NCBI GenBank assembly: GCA_017642695.1
Contig: JAEPQD010000001.1
Location: 1,745,701 to 1,809,700 of the forward strand
DNA length: 64,000 nt
Direction: 5' to 3'
From: Parvibaculum sp.
GTDB taxonomy: Bacteria > Pseudomonadota > Alphaproteobacteria > Parvibaculales > Parvibaculaceae
Position numbers and translations under genes: made by a program. Below, piece after piece: positions 49,696 through 59,434 of the stretch (its first letter is position 1; every line of letters starts with the position of its first letter). The notes beneath the pieces are model-generated. The model was not told where the DNA came from. It was given only the letters and a program-made list of their open reading frames with translations, and ran no database searches.

Positions 49696-52668
49696 TTGAA
49701 AAAGGGAAGCAAGAGAGCGAGTGGGTCGGACCACACGAAGACGTTGCGCGATGTCGCAGGCAGGGCGCCCTCTCCCTACGACGCTGATCGCGTCGCGCGC
49801 GGAATGGAAGACCTCGACGCAGCCGTCGCCCGCATGGAAGACGGCGCTGTCGCTGCGCTGTTCAAGGACAGGGGCGTTCACCATCTGGCGGCCTCGCTTT
49901 TCGGCAACTCACCTTTTCTTGGCCGTATTCTCCGCCTTCATCCAGACTGGCTTCCGCGTCTTGTTGAGCGGGCGCCGGGAGAAGCGCTCGCCGACCTCCT
50001 GTCGCGGGTCCGCGCCGCGCGCGATCTGGAGAAGCAGGCAGATGTCATGTCGGCGCTTCGTCTTGCTAAGTCGGAAGCCGCACTTCTGATTGCAATGGCC
50101 GACATCACAGGCGCTTGGAAGCTCGAAGAGGTGACGGAGGCTCTCACGGCCTTCGCCGACGGCGCGGTCGAAAGTTCAGTTTTCTGGCTTCTGCGAAACG
50201 GGGCAGCCCGCGGATTGGTGCAGCGGCCACCGGAGGAAATCTCGCCTGAAGGGTCGGGACTCGTCATCCTCGGGATGGGAAAATACGGCTCCCGTGAACT
50301 CAACTATTCAAGCGACATTGATCTCGTCGTCTTCTACGAGCCGGGGGAACTGCCGCTGAAAGATGGACTCGATCACGGTGAGTTCTTCGTGCGGCTCACG
50401 AAAGATCTCGTGAAGATGCTCCAGGAGAGGACAGCGGAAGGCTATGTCTTCCGAACCGACCTTCGCCTACGCCCCGATCCCGGAGGCACGCCTGTTGCTG
50501 TTTCGCTTCCTGCGGCCGAAGGCTATTACGAGAGTCGCGGTCAGAACTGGGAGCGCGCCGCCTTCATCAAGGCACGTCCCGTCGCAGGCGATATTGCTGC
50601 GGGCGAGCGGCTCCTGAAAACACTGACGCCGTATATCTGGCGCCGGAACCTCGACTTCGCCTCCATTGACGACATTCATTCCATGAAGCGTCAGATCCAT
50701 GCCGTTGGCGGCCACGGCGTCATCGCAGTTGCGGGGCACAACATCAAGCTCGGGCGCGGGGGCATTCGCGAAATTGAATTCTTCGTGCAGACGCAGCAGC
50801 TGATCGCCGGCGGTCGCGATCACGATCTGAGAGGCAAGCAGACCTGCCTCATGCTCGATCAACTTGCTGCAAAGAAATGGATCGCGCCCGAGACGGCGGA
50901 AGAGTTGAAGGAAGCCTATCGTTTTCTTCGCACGCTCGAGCATCGTCTCCAGATGATCGATGATGAACAGACGCACTCGCTGCCAACCGCAGATGCGGAC
51001 CTCGACCGCGTTGCCTGTTTCATGGGGTTCGAAAACCGGGATGCGTTTGCGAAATCGCTGACGAAGCGCCTCGAATGCGTCCGCGATCACTATGCGAAAC
51101 TGTTCGAAACCGCGCCCCCCTTGAGCGAGGAGCGGGGCAGTCTCGTCTTCACCGGCACGGAGGACGATCCCGACACGCTGAAGACGCTGAGGGAGCTTGG
51201 CTTCCGCAAGGCATCGGAAATGTCGGAGGCCATTCGCGGCTGGCATTCCGGTCGTTTCGCCGCGACGCGCTCGCCGCGTTCGCGCGAGCTGCTGACGAGC
51301 CTCATGCCGGCTCTGTTGCGTGCGTTGTCGCGCACCGCCAATCCGGATGCGGCCTTTGACCGTTTCGACCGTTTCCTCACCGGTCTTCCCGCAGGCGTGC
51401 AGCTTTTTTCGATGCTCTATTCAAATCCGCATCTGCTTGACCTGCTCGCGGGCATTTGCGGCACCGCGCCGCGCCTCGCGACGTATCTCAGCCAGAATCC
51501 GCGCGTTCTCGAAGCGGTGGTCGATCCCGATTTCTTCAAGGTGCTGCCCGACCGAGAGGAGCTCAATCGCAGTCTCAGGGATGAACTCGTCCACGCCGAG
51601 GACTACCAGGATACGCTCGACTTCGCTCGCGTCTGGGCGCGTGAATACCGGTTCCGTCTCGGCGTTCGTGTGCTCTCGGGCAGCGCCGATGCAGAAGAGG
51701 CTGGCCCTGCCTATGCGGCGCTCGCGTCCGAACTGGTCGCGGCACTTGCGCCCGTTGCGGAGGAAAGCGTCGCCGCCAAGCATGGCCGCATTCCGGATGG
51801 ACGTTTCGTCATCGTCGCAATGGGAAAGCTCGGTAGCGAGGAGTTGAGTGCGAGCTCTGATCTTGATCTCATCATGATCTACGATACGCCTGCCACCGAT
51901 GCGGTGTCGGACGGTGAACGCCCGCTCTATGCCTCGCAATACTATGCCCGTGTTTGTCAGCAACTCATCAACGCACTGACAGCGCCGACGGCAGAAGGCA
52001 AGCTCTACGAAGTCGACATGCGACTGCGTCCCTCCGGCAATGCGGGACCCATCGCGACGTCTTTCGATAGTTTCGTCGCCTACCAGGAAACCGAAGCCTG
52101 GACGTGGGAACGCATGGCGCTGACGCGGGCACGCGTGATTTCCGGCCCGGACGACCTCAAGATTCGCGTCGAAAAGGCGATCGGCCATGCGCTCGACTTG
52201 CCGCGGGAGGTTAAGGAGATCGCTGCCGACGTTGCGGACATGCGGGCGCGTATCGCGAAGGAGAGGGTGAGCAACAACCCCTGGGAACTCAAACATGTAC
52301 GTGGCGGCCTCGTCGACATCGAGTTCATCTGTCAGTTTCTGCAGCTCGCGCATGGCGCTGCACATCCCGGCATCCGCAGCACGCATACCCGCACCGCACT
52401 TGGCCGTATCGCGGATGCCGGGATACTGGCCCCCGAAACGGCCGACATGCTCGTCCACGCCATCGCCCTCAATCAGAACCTTACCCAGGTGATCCGCGTT
52501 TGCGTCGAGGGCGTGTTCGATCCCGTCGAAGCCCCGGCCGGACTCAAGTCGCTTCTCGCCCGGGCAGGCGATGCTCCGGACTTCGCGGCGCTCGAGGCCG
52601 ACCTCGCCGAAAGCCAGCGCAAGGTCCGCGAGGCCTTTGAGAGCATTGTGGTCGCCGCGGCTGGCTGA
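49696..52668 (+). CDS. glnE: Glutamine synthetase adenylyltransferase/deadenylylase
   Basis: About 990 residues, with a bifunctional layout. The first nucleotidyltransferase domain has GMGKYGSRELNYSSDIDLV and the second has AMGKLGSEELSASSDLDLI, each with the S-D-x-D-L metal motif. It adenylylates and deadenylylates glutamine synthetase in response to PII. The start is unclear: TTG 49696 or 49693 or an ATG at 49804 are options, as no good site is visible. It closes the conserved degP-regulator-kinase-glnE block. Confidence 0.95.
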   Translation: MKKGSKRASGSDHTKTLRDVAGRAPSPYDADRVARGMEDLDAAVARMEDGAVAALFKDRGVHHLAASLFGNSPFLGRILRLHPDWLPRLVERAPGEALADLLSRVRAARDLEKQADVMSALRLAKSEAALLIAMADITGAWKLEEVTEALTAFADGAVESSVFWLLRNGAARGLVQRPPEEISPEGSGLVILGMGKYGSRELNYSSDIDLVVFYEPGELPLKDGLDHGEFFVRLTKDLVKMLQERTAEGYVFRTDLRLRPDPGGTPVAVSLPAAEGYYESRGQNWERAAFIKARPVAGDIAAGERLLKTLTPYIWRRNLDFASIDDIHSMKRQIHAVGGHGVIAVAGHNIKLGRGGIREIEFFVQTQQLIAGGRDHDLRGKQTCLMLDQLAAKKWIAPETAEELKEAYRFLRTLEHRLQMIDDEQTHSLPTADADLDRVACFMGFENRDAFAKSLTKRLECVRDHYAKLFETAPPLSEERGSLVFTGTEDDPDTLKTLRELGFRKASEMSEAIRGWHSGRFAATRSPRSRELLTSLMPALLRALSRTANPDAAFDRFDRFLTGLPAGVQLFSMLYSNPHLLDLLAGICGTAPRLATYLSQNPRVLEAVVDPDFFKVLPDREELNRSLRDELVHAEDYQDTLDFARVWAREYRFRLGVRVLSGSADAEEAGPAYAALASELVAALAPVAEESVAAKHGRIPDGRFVIVAMGKLGSEELSASSDLDLIMIYDTPATDAVSDGERPLYASQYYARVCQQLINALTAPTAEGKLYEVDMRLRPSGNAGPIATSFDSFVAYQETEAWTWERMALTRARVISGPDDLKIRVEKAIGHALDLPREVKEIAADVADMRARIAKERVSNNPWELKHVRGGLVDIEFICQFLQLAHGAAHPGIRSTHTRTALGRIADAGILAPETADMLVHAIALNQNLTQVIRVCVEGVFDPVEAPAGLKSLLARAGDAPDFAALEADLAESQRKVREAFESIVVAAAG

Positions 52669-52897
52669 AGACTTGCACCTCCTGCTTGCCGGCCGGGGTG
52701 ACGGCGCGTTTACCGTGTTTCTGCGGTGTGCGTCGAAAGCAAGGCAATCCCCGGACATTCTTGGTTAACACGCGATCCGTCTCCGGTGCGGCGCGTGTTT
52801 CTGCCCCGCGCGAAGCGTGTCAATTCGGCACGTTTCGGGTAGGTAAGGCCTCTGGGGAAATCCCATGCCGGGCAGGGTGTGTGTGGAGTAGGGACGC

Positions 52898-54496
52898 ATG
52901 GAGCGTCACGACGCGATCGTGATCGGAGCCGGGCTCAACGGGCTCGTCGCCGCCGCCTATATGGCGCGCGCCGGTTTCGATGTGCTGGTGCTCGACCGCG
53001 CTTCCGCGCCGGGTGGCGTTTCTGCGGCGCATGAAATAGCGCCTGGTTTCCGTTTGCCGCGCTATACGCTCGGCAGTGGCGGTCTGCCGCCGCGCATTGC
53101 CGCCGATCTCGGTCTAGCCGAACACGGGCTTCGCTTCATTCGCGCTGAAGGCGGCGTATCCATTTTTCCCGACGGAAGCTATCACGCGAGCTACCGCGAC
53201 GGCGCCGTCCATCGCCGCGAGATCGCGCGCTTTTCACGCCGCGATGCCGACGCATTCACGCATTACCGCCGTGATATGCTGCGCGCCGCGCGTGGACTTG
53301 CGCCGCTTCTCTCCGGGCCGGCGCGTGTTCGGGCGAAAGGTCTCTTTGCAGGGTTGCGCGCCCGCCTTTCGTTTGCCGACCGGATTGCCTCCATTGCGCC
53401 GGACGATCTGAACGACATGCTTCGCCTCTGGGCGTTGCCCATGTCCGAATATCTCGACACCTACTTCGAGTCCGATGCCGTGAAAGCGCATCTCGCCTCT
53501 GCCGCGCTGATCGGCGGCACGCTCGGCCCCTGTTCGCCCACCGGTGCCTCCCGTCTTGTCGGGCCCTGGCTTTCGGAAACGGGTGGCGCAATGGGCGGCG
53601 CGCCGGACACACTCATGCCCTATGGGGGGCCTGCGGCGTTGGTGGACGCGCTGACCGGCGTGCTTGACGCAAATGGCGGCAGGCTTCGCCTTGAAGCGGA
53701 AGTCACGGATATCCTGAGCAAGGATGCGAAGGTGCGCGGCGTCGTTCTCGCGAACGGCGAGGAGATCGGCGCCGACGCAATTCTCTCCGGCCTCGACGTG
53801 AAGCGCAGTTTTCTGAGTCTCTTCCGCTGGAAGGATTTGCCGGAGGGGCTGGTTGAACGCGTCGGCCGCGTTCGCATGAAAGGCGTTGCTGCCAAGGTGA
53901 ATATCGCTCTCGACGCGATACCGGAATTCCCCTATCTGCCTGAAGGGTGCCCCTCCCTGGGCGGCGGCCTTCGGCTCACCGGCCATATTCCCGCGATGGA
54001 GCGTGCCTTCTCCGACTGGCGTGATCGCATGCCCCCGCGCGATCCGCTCATCGATGTGCTCATACCTTCGCTTGTCGATCCCTCACTTGCGCCGCCTGGC
54101 AAGCATGTGCTCTCCGCGCTGGTGCAATTCGTGCCTGAAACACTGCACGAGGGTGCCTGGTCCGACGACCGCCGCGACGCGCTGCGCGATCTCGTCACGG
54201 CGCGCCTCGCCGAGGTGAGCCCGGGCATCGAAACGCGTATTCTGGCCTGCGAGGTTCTGTTGCCGGACGACATCGAAAACGAAATCGGCCTCACCGGCGG
54301 CGATCTCGCTTACGGTGAGACGACGCTCGACCAGATGTTCATGAATCGGCCCTTCCCGGGTCATGGCGGCGCGTCGACGCCTCTCCGGAATTTCTACCTC
54401 TGCTCGCCGAGTGCTCATCCTGGACCGCTCGTCATGGGTGGCTCTGGTGCCAATGCCGCCGCTGAAGTTATAGCGGCGCTCGGCGGGAGGCGCTGA
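52898..54496 (+). CDS. FAD-dependent oxidoreductase, PYROXD2/phytoene-desaturase-like (first copy)
   Basis: A 532-residue flavoprotein. The N-terminal dinucleotide motif is G-A-G-L-N-G-L-V-A-A, followed by VLVLDRASAPGGVSA, and the family C-terminal LCSPSAHPGPLVMGGSGANAA. The substrate is unknown. It is four bases upstream of a related gene, and the two share the family plan, so they arose by duplication. A GcvT-like gene follows, suggesting methyl-group or amine chemistry. Confidence 0.85.
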   Translation: MERHDAIVIGAGLNGLVAAAYMARAGFDVLVLDRASAPGGVSAAHEIAPGFRLPRYTLGSGGLPPRIAADLGLAEHGLRFIRAEGGVSIFPDGSYHASYRDGAVHRREIARFSRRDADAFTHYRRDMLRAARGLAPLLSGPARVRAKGLFAGLRARLSFADRIASIAPDDLNDMLRLWALPMSEYLDTYFESDAVKAHLASAALIGGTLGPCSPTGASRLVGPWLSETGGAMGGAPDTLMPYGGPAALVDALTGVLDANGGRLRLEAEVTDILSKDAKVRGVVLANGEEIGADAILSGLDVKRSFLSLFRWKDLPEGLVERVGRVRMKGVAAKVNIALDAIPEFPYLPEGCPSLGGGLRLTGHIPAMERAFSDWRDRMPPRDPLIDVLIPSLVDPSLAPPGKHVLSALVQFVPETLHEGAWSDDRRDALRDLVTARLAEVSPGIETRILACEVLLPDDIENEIGLTGGDLAYGETTLDQMFMNRPFPGHGGASTPLRNFYLCSPSAHPGPLVMGGSGANAAAEVIAALGGRR

Positions 54497-54499
54497 GCG

Positions 54500-56077
54500 A
54501 TGGTCACGGGTGGAACGAAATACGATGCGATCGTTATCGGTGCCGGGCACAACGGTCTGGTTGCCGCAGCGCGACTCGCACGCACGCATGGCCGCGTGCT
54601 GGTGCTCGAGGCGGGCGATCGTATCGGTGGTGCCGCTGCAACGTCGGAAATCGTGCCGGATTATCGTGCGCCGGCCGTCGCACACCTCCTCGAAGGATTT
54701 CCCCGGCGCATCGAGCGCGAGTTGAAGCTTGCAAGGCACGGTCTCCGCTACGCCGCGCGCGATGTGCCGACCGTGGCGCTCGATCGCGATGGTGCCCACA
54801 TCGCCTTGCCGCGCAATCGCAGGGAATATGCTGCGTTCTCGAAGCGCCTGCCTAAGGACGCGGAAGCCTATCGTGAGCGGGTAGCACTACTTCGTGCCCA
54901 GGCGGATATTATCGCCCCGTTGCTCGGTGAATTGCCTCCGCGGCGCGACGACCCGAATGTGTTGAAGCGGTTTCTGCGCCGGGCCGTACTTAGGGCGGAA
55001 TGGCAAGGTCGGTCGGCGCTCCGCAAGCTCATGCATACACTGCCGGAAAGCATTGGCGACCGGCTTGACGCGGAATTTGAGTCGCAGCTGCTGAAAGGCG
55101 TGCTTGCCTTCGACGCAACGCTTGGCGGTGGCGAGGGGCCTTACGCGCCGGGAACCTCCTTCCGCGCCGTCTGGCGCGAAGCGATCCGCATGCAGGGGCA
55201 GGGTGTAAGGCAGCCCCTGGGCGGCATGGGCGCGCTTGCCGACGCACTTGCTGCTGCCGTGGAAGCGCAGCGTGGTGAAATCCGGCTCGGTGCTCGCGCT
55301 GTACGCATTCTGGTCGAGAACGATGCCGTAGCGGGTGTGGAGCTTTCCGATGGGGCGGTGCTGTACGCGCCGCTTGTCGTTTCCGCGCTCAATCCGCGCG
55401 TCACCATGCTGGGATTGCTCGGCGCTGCCCGGCTCGAAACAGAGGCTGCGCTCGAACTGCGCTATGCTGCCCCTGCGGGCAGTACGGCCAAGATCAATCT
55501 TGCTCTGGAGACCACACCGGTCTTTTCCGGCCTCGCGCCCGATCTTCACGGTGCGCGCCTCGTCGTTGCTCCCTCCCTGCACGAGCTTGACGAAGCTGCC
55601 ACCGAATGCCGCAACGGCGGCTTCGCGTCTGAACCTGTCATGGAAATTCTGGTGCCGAGCCTCGCCGACGCTTCGCTGGCGCCCGAGGGCCATCACATCC
55701 TTTCCATTATTGTCCACAACGTGCCCTTCGAGGTGGAAGGCGGGTGGGAGGCGAAGCGTGAGACCTTCGTTCAGAAGGTCGTGCGCACCGTAGATGCATA
55801 CGCGCCGGGAACGGCGGACGCGATGATCGCAGGCGAAATCCTGACGCCGCCAGATATTGAAAGAAAGTATGGATTGGCTGGCGGCGACTGGCACCAGGGC
55901 GATCTGCGCCTCGACCGTCTATTCGGTTTCCGTCCGTCGCCCGCATTCGGCCGCTACGAAACGCCGGCGCGAGGGCTTTATCTTTGCGGCGCGGGTAGCC
56001 ATCCCGGAGGTGGTATCACGGGGCTGCCGGGCTGGCTTGCCGTCGAAGCGATCGGCGCTGCGAAGGGAGGCGAGTGA
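54500..56077 (+). CDS. FAD-dependent oxidoreductase, PYROXD2-like (second copy)
   Basis: A 525-residue paralogue of the preceding gene. The dinucleotide motif is G-A-G-H-N-G-L-V-A-A and the C-terminus has LYLCGAGSHPGGGITGLPGWLA. The two copies share FDATLGG or similar segments but differ clearly. It begins 3 bases after the first copy and overlaps the GcvT-like gene start, so the three form one operon. Confidence 0.87.
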   Translation: MVTGGTKYDAIVIGAGHNGLVAAARLARTHGRVLVLEAGDRIGGAAATSEIVPDYRAPAVAHLLEGFPRRIERELKLARHGLRYAARDVPTVALDRDGAHIALPRNRREYAAFSKRLPKDAEAYRERVALLRAQADIIAPLLGELPPRRDDPNVLKRFLRRAVLRAEWQGRSALRKLMHTLPESIGDRLDAEFESQLLKGVLAFDATLGGGEGPYAPGTSFRAVWREAIRMQGQGVRQPLGGMGALADALAAAVEAQRGEIRLGARAVRILVENDAVAGVELSDGAVLYAPLVVSALNPRVTMLGLLGAARLETEAALELRYAAPAGSTAKINLALETTPVFSGLAPDLHGARLVVAPSLHELDEAATECRNGGFASEPVMEILVPSLADASLAPEGHHILSIIVHNVPFEVEGGWEAKRETFVQKVVRTVDAYAPGTADAMIAGEILTPPDIERKYGLAGGDWHQGDLRLDRLFGFRPSPAFGRYETPARGLYLCGAGSHPGGGITGLPGWLAVEAIGAAKGGE

Positions 56078-57372
56078 TGACACCCGATACCGCCCCTCGG
56101 AAGGAAGAACCCACGGAGCCGAACCGCGCGGACATCGACCCGCAGGATGAACAGGCGCCCGTCGATCCGGCGCTTTTCGAGGAGAAGCCGGCAGCGCCGC
56201 CCTTCGAGCGCACCGTGCTGACGACGCCGCTCCATCTCGTCACCTCGCTCGAAAGCCGCACCAACCGCTGGACGGATTGGAACGGTTACACCGTGCCGGA
56301 GGTGCTGACGGGGCTTGAAGACGAGTATCGCGCGCTTCGCGGCGCGGCAGCGCTCATGGATGTCTCGCCGCTCGTCAAATATCGCATCGCTGGCCGTGAT
56401 GCTCTTGCCTTCCTCCAGCGGCTCGTTACCCGTGACATCGAAAACCTTGGCGTCCACCGCGCGGTTCACGTCGTCCTGTGCGAAAGCCGCGGTCTCGTTC
56501 TCGGTGACGGCCTGCTCTTTCGTCTCGGCGATGACGAGTACCGGCTGGTAACGGAAGAGACGCATCTCGCATGGCTCATGGACAGTACAGAAGGGTTCCG
56601 CGTCCGGATCGAGGATGTGAGCGCGACGCTCGGCACCCTTTCGCTCCAGGGGCCGCTCTCGGCCTTCGTGCTGATGCATGCAGGCATTGGCGACATTGCG
56701 TCCCTTGCGCCGTCCGCAGCGCGTTGGGTCACGATTGCCGGTATGCCCGTCTACCTGAGCCGGACGGGCGCCTCCGGCGATCTCGGCTACGAGCTCTGGT
56801 CGGATGCGGAAGATGCACCGCATGTCTGGCGCTGGCTTGTCGAATGCGGTGGTCCGCTGGGGCTCCGTGCGGCAGGCTTCAGCCTGCGCGAACTCGCTCG
56901 TCTCGAAGCCGGTCTACCCCGTGCGGGAACGGATTATCTCTCGGCATTCGCCGCCATCGACGCCCGCGACGCGCTGCCGCCCGCTGCGATCTGGGCTTCT
57001 CCCGTAATCGATCTCGACAAGGGCGTCTTTAATGGCCGCGTGGCCTTGCGCCGGCGGGCAGACGAGCCGCCTGCCCGCCGCATCGTCTCTCTGGCGATCG
57101 AGGGGTTGGAGCCCCTTCGGTTTTCCGCCCTTTCCCTCGAAGGACGCATTGTCGGCACGGCGACAAGCACCGGCTTTTCGCCCGCCCTGGGGACCAATAT
57201 TGCCATCGCCGTTATCGACTCGGAGGTCGCCGCCGCTGGTGCCCTTCTTGCCGCCGCGGAACGCCGCGACGGCCTCTCCGTGCGCGAAACTCTTGCGTCC
57301 GTGCGGGTTTTGGCAGGGCCCGCCAGGTCTCATCCCCGGCGGCTTGCGGTTCCCGCCCCGTTGAGACCCTGA
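56077..57372 (+). CDS. GcvT-like aminomethyltransferase family protein
   Basis: A 431-residue GcvT family protein with a long acidic, proline-rich N-terminal extension (EEPTEPNRADIDPQDEQ). The folate-binding fold follows with EYRALRGAAALMDVSPLVKY, DALAFLQRLVTRDIENL and GYELWSDAED. It could be a demethylase or aminomethyltransferase working with the two flavoproteins. The ATG at 56077 has GGAGG upstream; the GTG at 56074 overlaps the stop of the previous gene. Confidence 0.82.
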   Translation: MTPDTAPRKEEPTEPNRADIDPQDEQAPVDPALFEEKPAAPPFERTVLTTPLHLVTSLESRTNRWTDWNGYTVPEVLTGLEDEYRALRGAAALMDVSPLVKYRIAGRDALAFLQRLVTRDIENLGVHRAVHVVLCESRGLVLGDGLLFRLGDDEYRLVTEETHLAWLMDSTEGFRVRIEDVSATLGTLSLQGPLSAFVLMHAGIGDIASLAPSAARWVTIAGMPVYLSRTGASGDLGYELWSDAEDAPHVWRWLVECGGPLGLRAAGFSLRELARLEAGLPRAGTDYLSAFAAIDARDALPPAAIWASPVIDLDKGVFNGRVALRRRADEPPARRIVSLAIEGLEPLRFSALSLEGRIVGTATSTGFSPALGTNIAIAVIDSEVAAAGALLAAAERRDGLSVRETLASVRVLAGPARSHPRRLAVPAPLRP

Positions 57373-57481
57373 TTTTTTGCTTTTCTCCGACGGAACAACC
57401 GTCTCCGTGCGTTTGTCCTGATAACGGACGACGGCCATCCGCCGTGAAATCCCCCCAGACGTCCGGCGGGGCTGTCGTTCC

Positions 57482-57525
57482 GGTTCCGGAGGAGTGGCGC
57501 CCTGCTGTGCTGCGCCTCCGGAACC
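57482..57525. promoter_or_regulatory. Perfect 11-base stem upstream of the EF-hand gene
   Basis: GGTTCCGGAGG at 57482-57492 pairs with CCTCCGGAACC at 57515-57525 around a 22-base loop that itself contains GGCGC/GCGCC. It ends 42 bases before the EF-hand start. No T run follows, so it may be a leader structure or part of the transcript end of the GcvT-like gene. Confidence 0.45.
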
Positions 57526-57567
57526 CAACTCACTGGGGTACGGAACCTTAGGAAGAGGACAAGCAAG

Positions 57568-58254
57568 ATGCGTAAGTTGAAATATGGACTGCTCGGCGGT
57601 ACGGCCGCACTCGCGGTAGCGATGGTGCTGCCTGCGCTGTCCCAGGCCGAACCGGGCATGGGCGGTCATGGAGCCCGTCTCTTCGAGATGGCAGATACCG
57701 ACAAGAGCGGCGACATTTCGAAGACGGAAATGCAGGCCGCCGCGGAGGCCCGATTCGAAGCCGCCGACAAGAACGGCGATGGCGTCCTGACGAAGGATGA
57801 ATCGGACGCCGCCCGTGCCGAAATGCACGAGAAGATGAAGACCCATCGTGGCGACCCGGCGGAACGTTTCGCTGCAGCCGATACGGATGGCGACGGCAAG
57901 CTGACACTCGATGAAATGAAGGAATCTGCCGCCAAGCGCATGGCCGAACGCGGCAGGGAAGGCGACATGCCAGGTCGCCACACCGACCGCATGGAGACGT
58001 TCTTCGAAAAGGCTGACGCTGATGGCGACGGTGCGCTTACCCAGGACGAAATGAATGCGGCGCGCGAGAAGATGCAGAAGCGCTTCTCCGAGCACAAGGA
58101 AAGACGCGGTGGTCTCTTCGGCCGTTTAGATTCCGACGGCGACGGTCAGGTGACGAAGGCTGAACTCACCGAGAGCACCGGCAAGATGTTCGACCGAATG
58201 GACAGGAACGACGACGGAAAGATCGAACCCGGCGAAGGCCGCGGCGGCAGGTAG
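57568..58254 (+). CDS. Exported protein with six EF-hand calcium-binding loops
   Basis: A 228-residue protein with signal peptide (TAALAVAMVLPALSQA). Six EF-hand loops follow at residues 43-54, 67-78, 105-116, 150-161, 188-199 and 212-223, each with D at positions 1, a D/N at 3 and 5, G at 6 and E at 12 (for example D-T-D-G-D-G-K-L-T-L-D-E). Helices between them are charged. It probably binds calcium in the periplasm. It is followed by an ECF sigma factor gene. Confidence 0.85.
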   Translation: MRKLKYGLLGGTAALAVAMVLPALSQAEPGMGGHGARLFEMADTDKSGDISKTEMQAAAEARFEAADKNGDGVLTKDESDAARAEMHEKMKTHRGDPAERFAAADTDGDGKLTLDEMKESAAKRMAERGREGDMPGRHTDRMETFFEKADADGDGALTQDEMNAAREKMQKRFSEHKERRGGLFGRLDSDGDGQVTKAELTESTGKMFDRMDRNDDGKIEPGEGRGGR

Positions 58255-58273
58255 CGCGGACAGGATGCGTCAT

Positions 58274-58300
58274 CGTCCGAAGCCTTGTAGGCTTCGGACG
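58274..58300. promoter_or_regulatory. Perfect 11-base hairpin between the EF-hand gene and sigma factor
   Basis: CGTCCGAAGCC at 58274-58284 pairs exactly with GGCTTCGGACG at 58290-58300 around a five-base loop (TTGTA). It lies between the EF-hand stop and the sigma start. No T run follows, so it may be a transcript-end stabiliser or an attenuator. Confidence 0.5.
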
Positions 58301-58332
58301 AAACGCCCCGGCGGAACGGAGGATGCGGACGC

Positions 58333-58908
58333 GTGGATGAAACGTCGGACGATGAACTGGTGGCCGCCGTTGCAAAAGGCGACGAGCGGTCTTGCCGCGT
58401 CTTGATGGATCGTCACCTCGCCCGCATTGTCGCATTGGGTCGCCGCATGCTCGGCAATCAGGCGGATGCGGAAGAGGTCGCGCAGGAAGTGTTTCTCCGC
58501 GTCTGGACTCATGCCGAACGCTGGCAGCCGGGCAGGGCGCAGTTCGGTACATGGCTTCACAGGGTCGCCGCCAATCTTTGCCTGGACAGGCTCCGCCGGA
58601 TACGCGGCACGGTCGATATCGACGAAATGCCGAACCTTGAGAGTGACGAGCCCGGCCCCGACCGCCAGTTGGAAGAAAGGGAGCTTTCCGCCCGCGTCGA
58701 GGCCGCGCTGCAGCTCTTGCCGGAGCGCCAGCGAGCCGCCGTGGTGCTGTCGCATTATCAGGGTCTTTCCAATATCGAGACGGCGGAAGTTCTCGAAGTT
58801 ACCGTCGAAGCCGTGGAATCGCTTCTGTCGCGGGCGCGGCGGCAATTGCGGGTATCGCTCGCGACGGAAAAAGATGAGTTGTTGCGTTCAAGGGAAATGA
58901 GCGCTTGA
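58333..58908 (+). CDS. ECF-type RNA polymerase sigma factor
   Basis: A 191-residue sigma-70 family factor with only regions 2 and 4. Region 2 has VEE-like ADAEEVAQEVFLRVW and the WLHRVAANLCLDRLRR helix; region 4 has LPERQRAAVVLSHYQGLSNIETAEVL and an SRARRQLR DNA-contact helix. The GTG at 58333 has GGAGG about 11 bases upstream. A putative anti-sigma factor and a CpxP-like protein follow directly. Confidence 0.9.
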   Translation: MDETSDDELVAAVAKGDERSCRVLMDRHLARIVALGRRMLGNQADAEEVAQEVFLRVWTHAERWQPGRAQFGTWLHRVAANLCLDRLRRIRGTVDIDEMPNLESDEPGPDRQLEERELSARVEAALQLLPERQRAAVVLSHYQGLSNIETAEVLEVTVEAVESLLSRARRQLRVSLATEKDELLRSREMSA

Positions 58909-58924
58909 GGCACTCGGGCACGGA

Positions 58925-59434
58925 ATGGACACGATGCAGAAGGAAATCACACTGAAGCGTTTCGCCGGGATCGTCGATGCCTATGGGGCATCGCCACAGC
59001 GATGGCCGGATGATGAAAGGGCCGCAGCCGAGGCCTTGGTTGCGGTCTCCGCAGAGGCTCGTGCGCTTCTCGCAGATGCGGCCGCCCTTGACGGCGTGCT
59101 TGCCCGCGCGCCGGTCGATGCGCCTTCTTCCGCCCTTGCCGAACGGTTGTTGGCGGCACGGCCCCGCGGTGTGGCTGCGAATCCGTCACCGAAACCGCAA
59201 GCATGGTTTATCCGTAGCCTGATTGAAACCGTCTGGCCTTATGGTTCTCCCGTCATTCCGGCCGGCGCTCTCGCTGCGTCCATCGTCCTGGGCGCGACGC
59301 TTGGCTCGGTTTCCGATATTTCGGTCCTGACAACGGAGACCACCATTACGGCCTCTGTCGAAGACGGTGCCGAGGACAGTCTGGTAGCGCTTGCGCTCGC
59401 CGAACCTGCGTGGCCCGAGGAGTGGATGCAATGA
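58925..59434 (+). CDS. Putative anti-sigma factor, membrane protein
   Basis: A 169-residue protein with one probable membrane segment (about residues 110-128, SPVIPAGALAASIVLGATLG) and a helical N-terminal cytoplasmic part (ITLKRFAGIVDAYGASPQRWPDDERAAAEALV). The location right after the sigma factor and the single transmembrane segment make an anti-sigma role likely, but no zinc-binding anti-sigma motif is seen. Its stop overlaps the ATG of the CpxP-like gene by four bases. Confidence 0.6.
   Translation: MDTMQKEITLKRFAGIVDAYGASPQRWPDDERAAAEALVAVSAEARALLADAAALDGVLARAPVDAPSSALAERLLAARPRGVAANPSPKPQAWFIRSLIETVWPYGSPVIPAGALAASIVLGATLGSVSDISVLTTETTITASVEDGAEDSLVALALAEPAWPEEWMQ

Noticed and set aside
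57390-57420. GGAAC ... CGTT pair resembling a general stress (EcfG) promoter
   Set aside because: Spacing is 13 bases, not the 16-17 expected.
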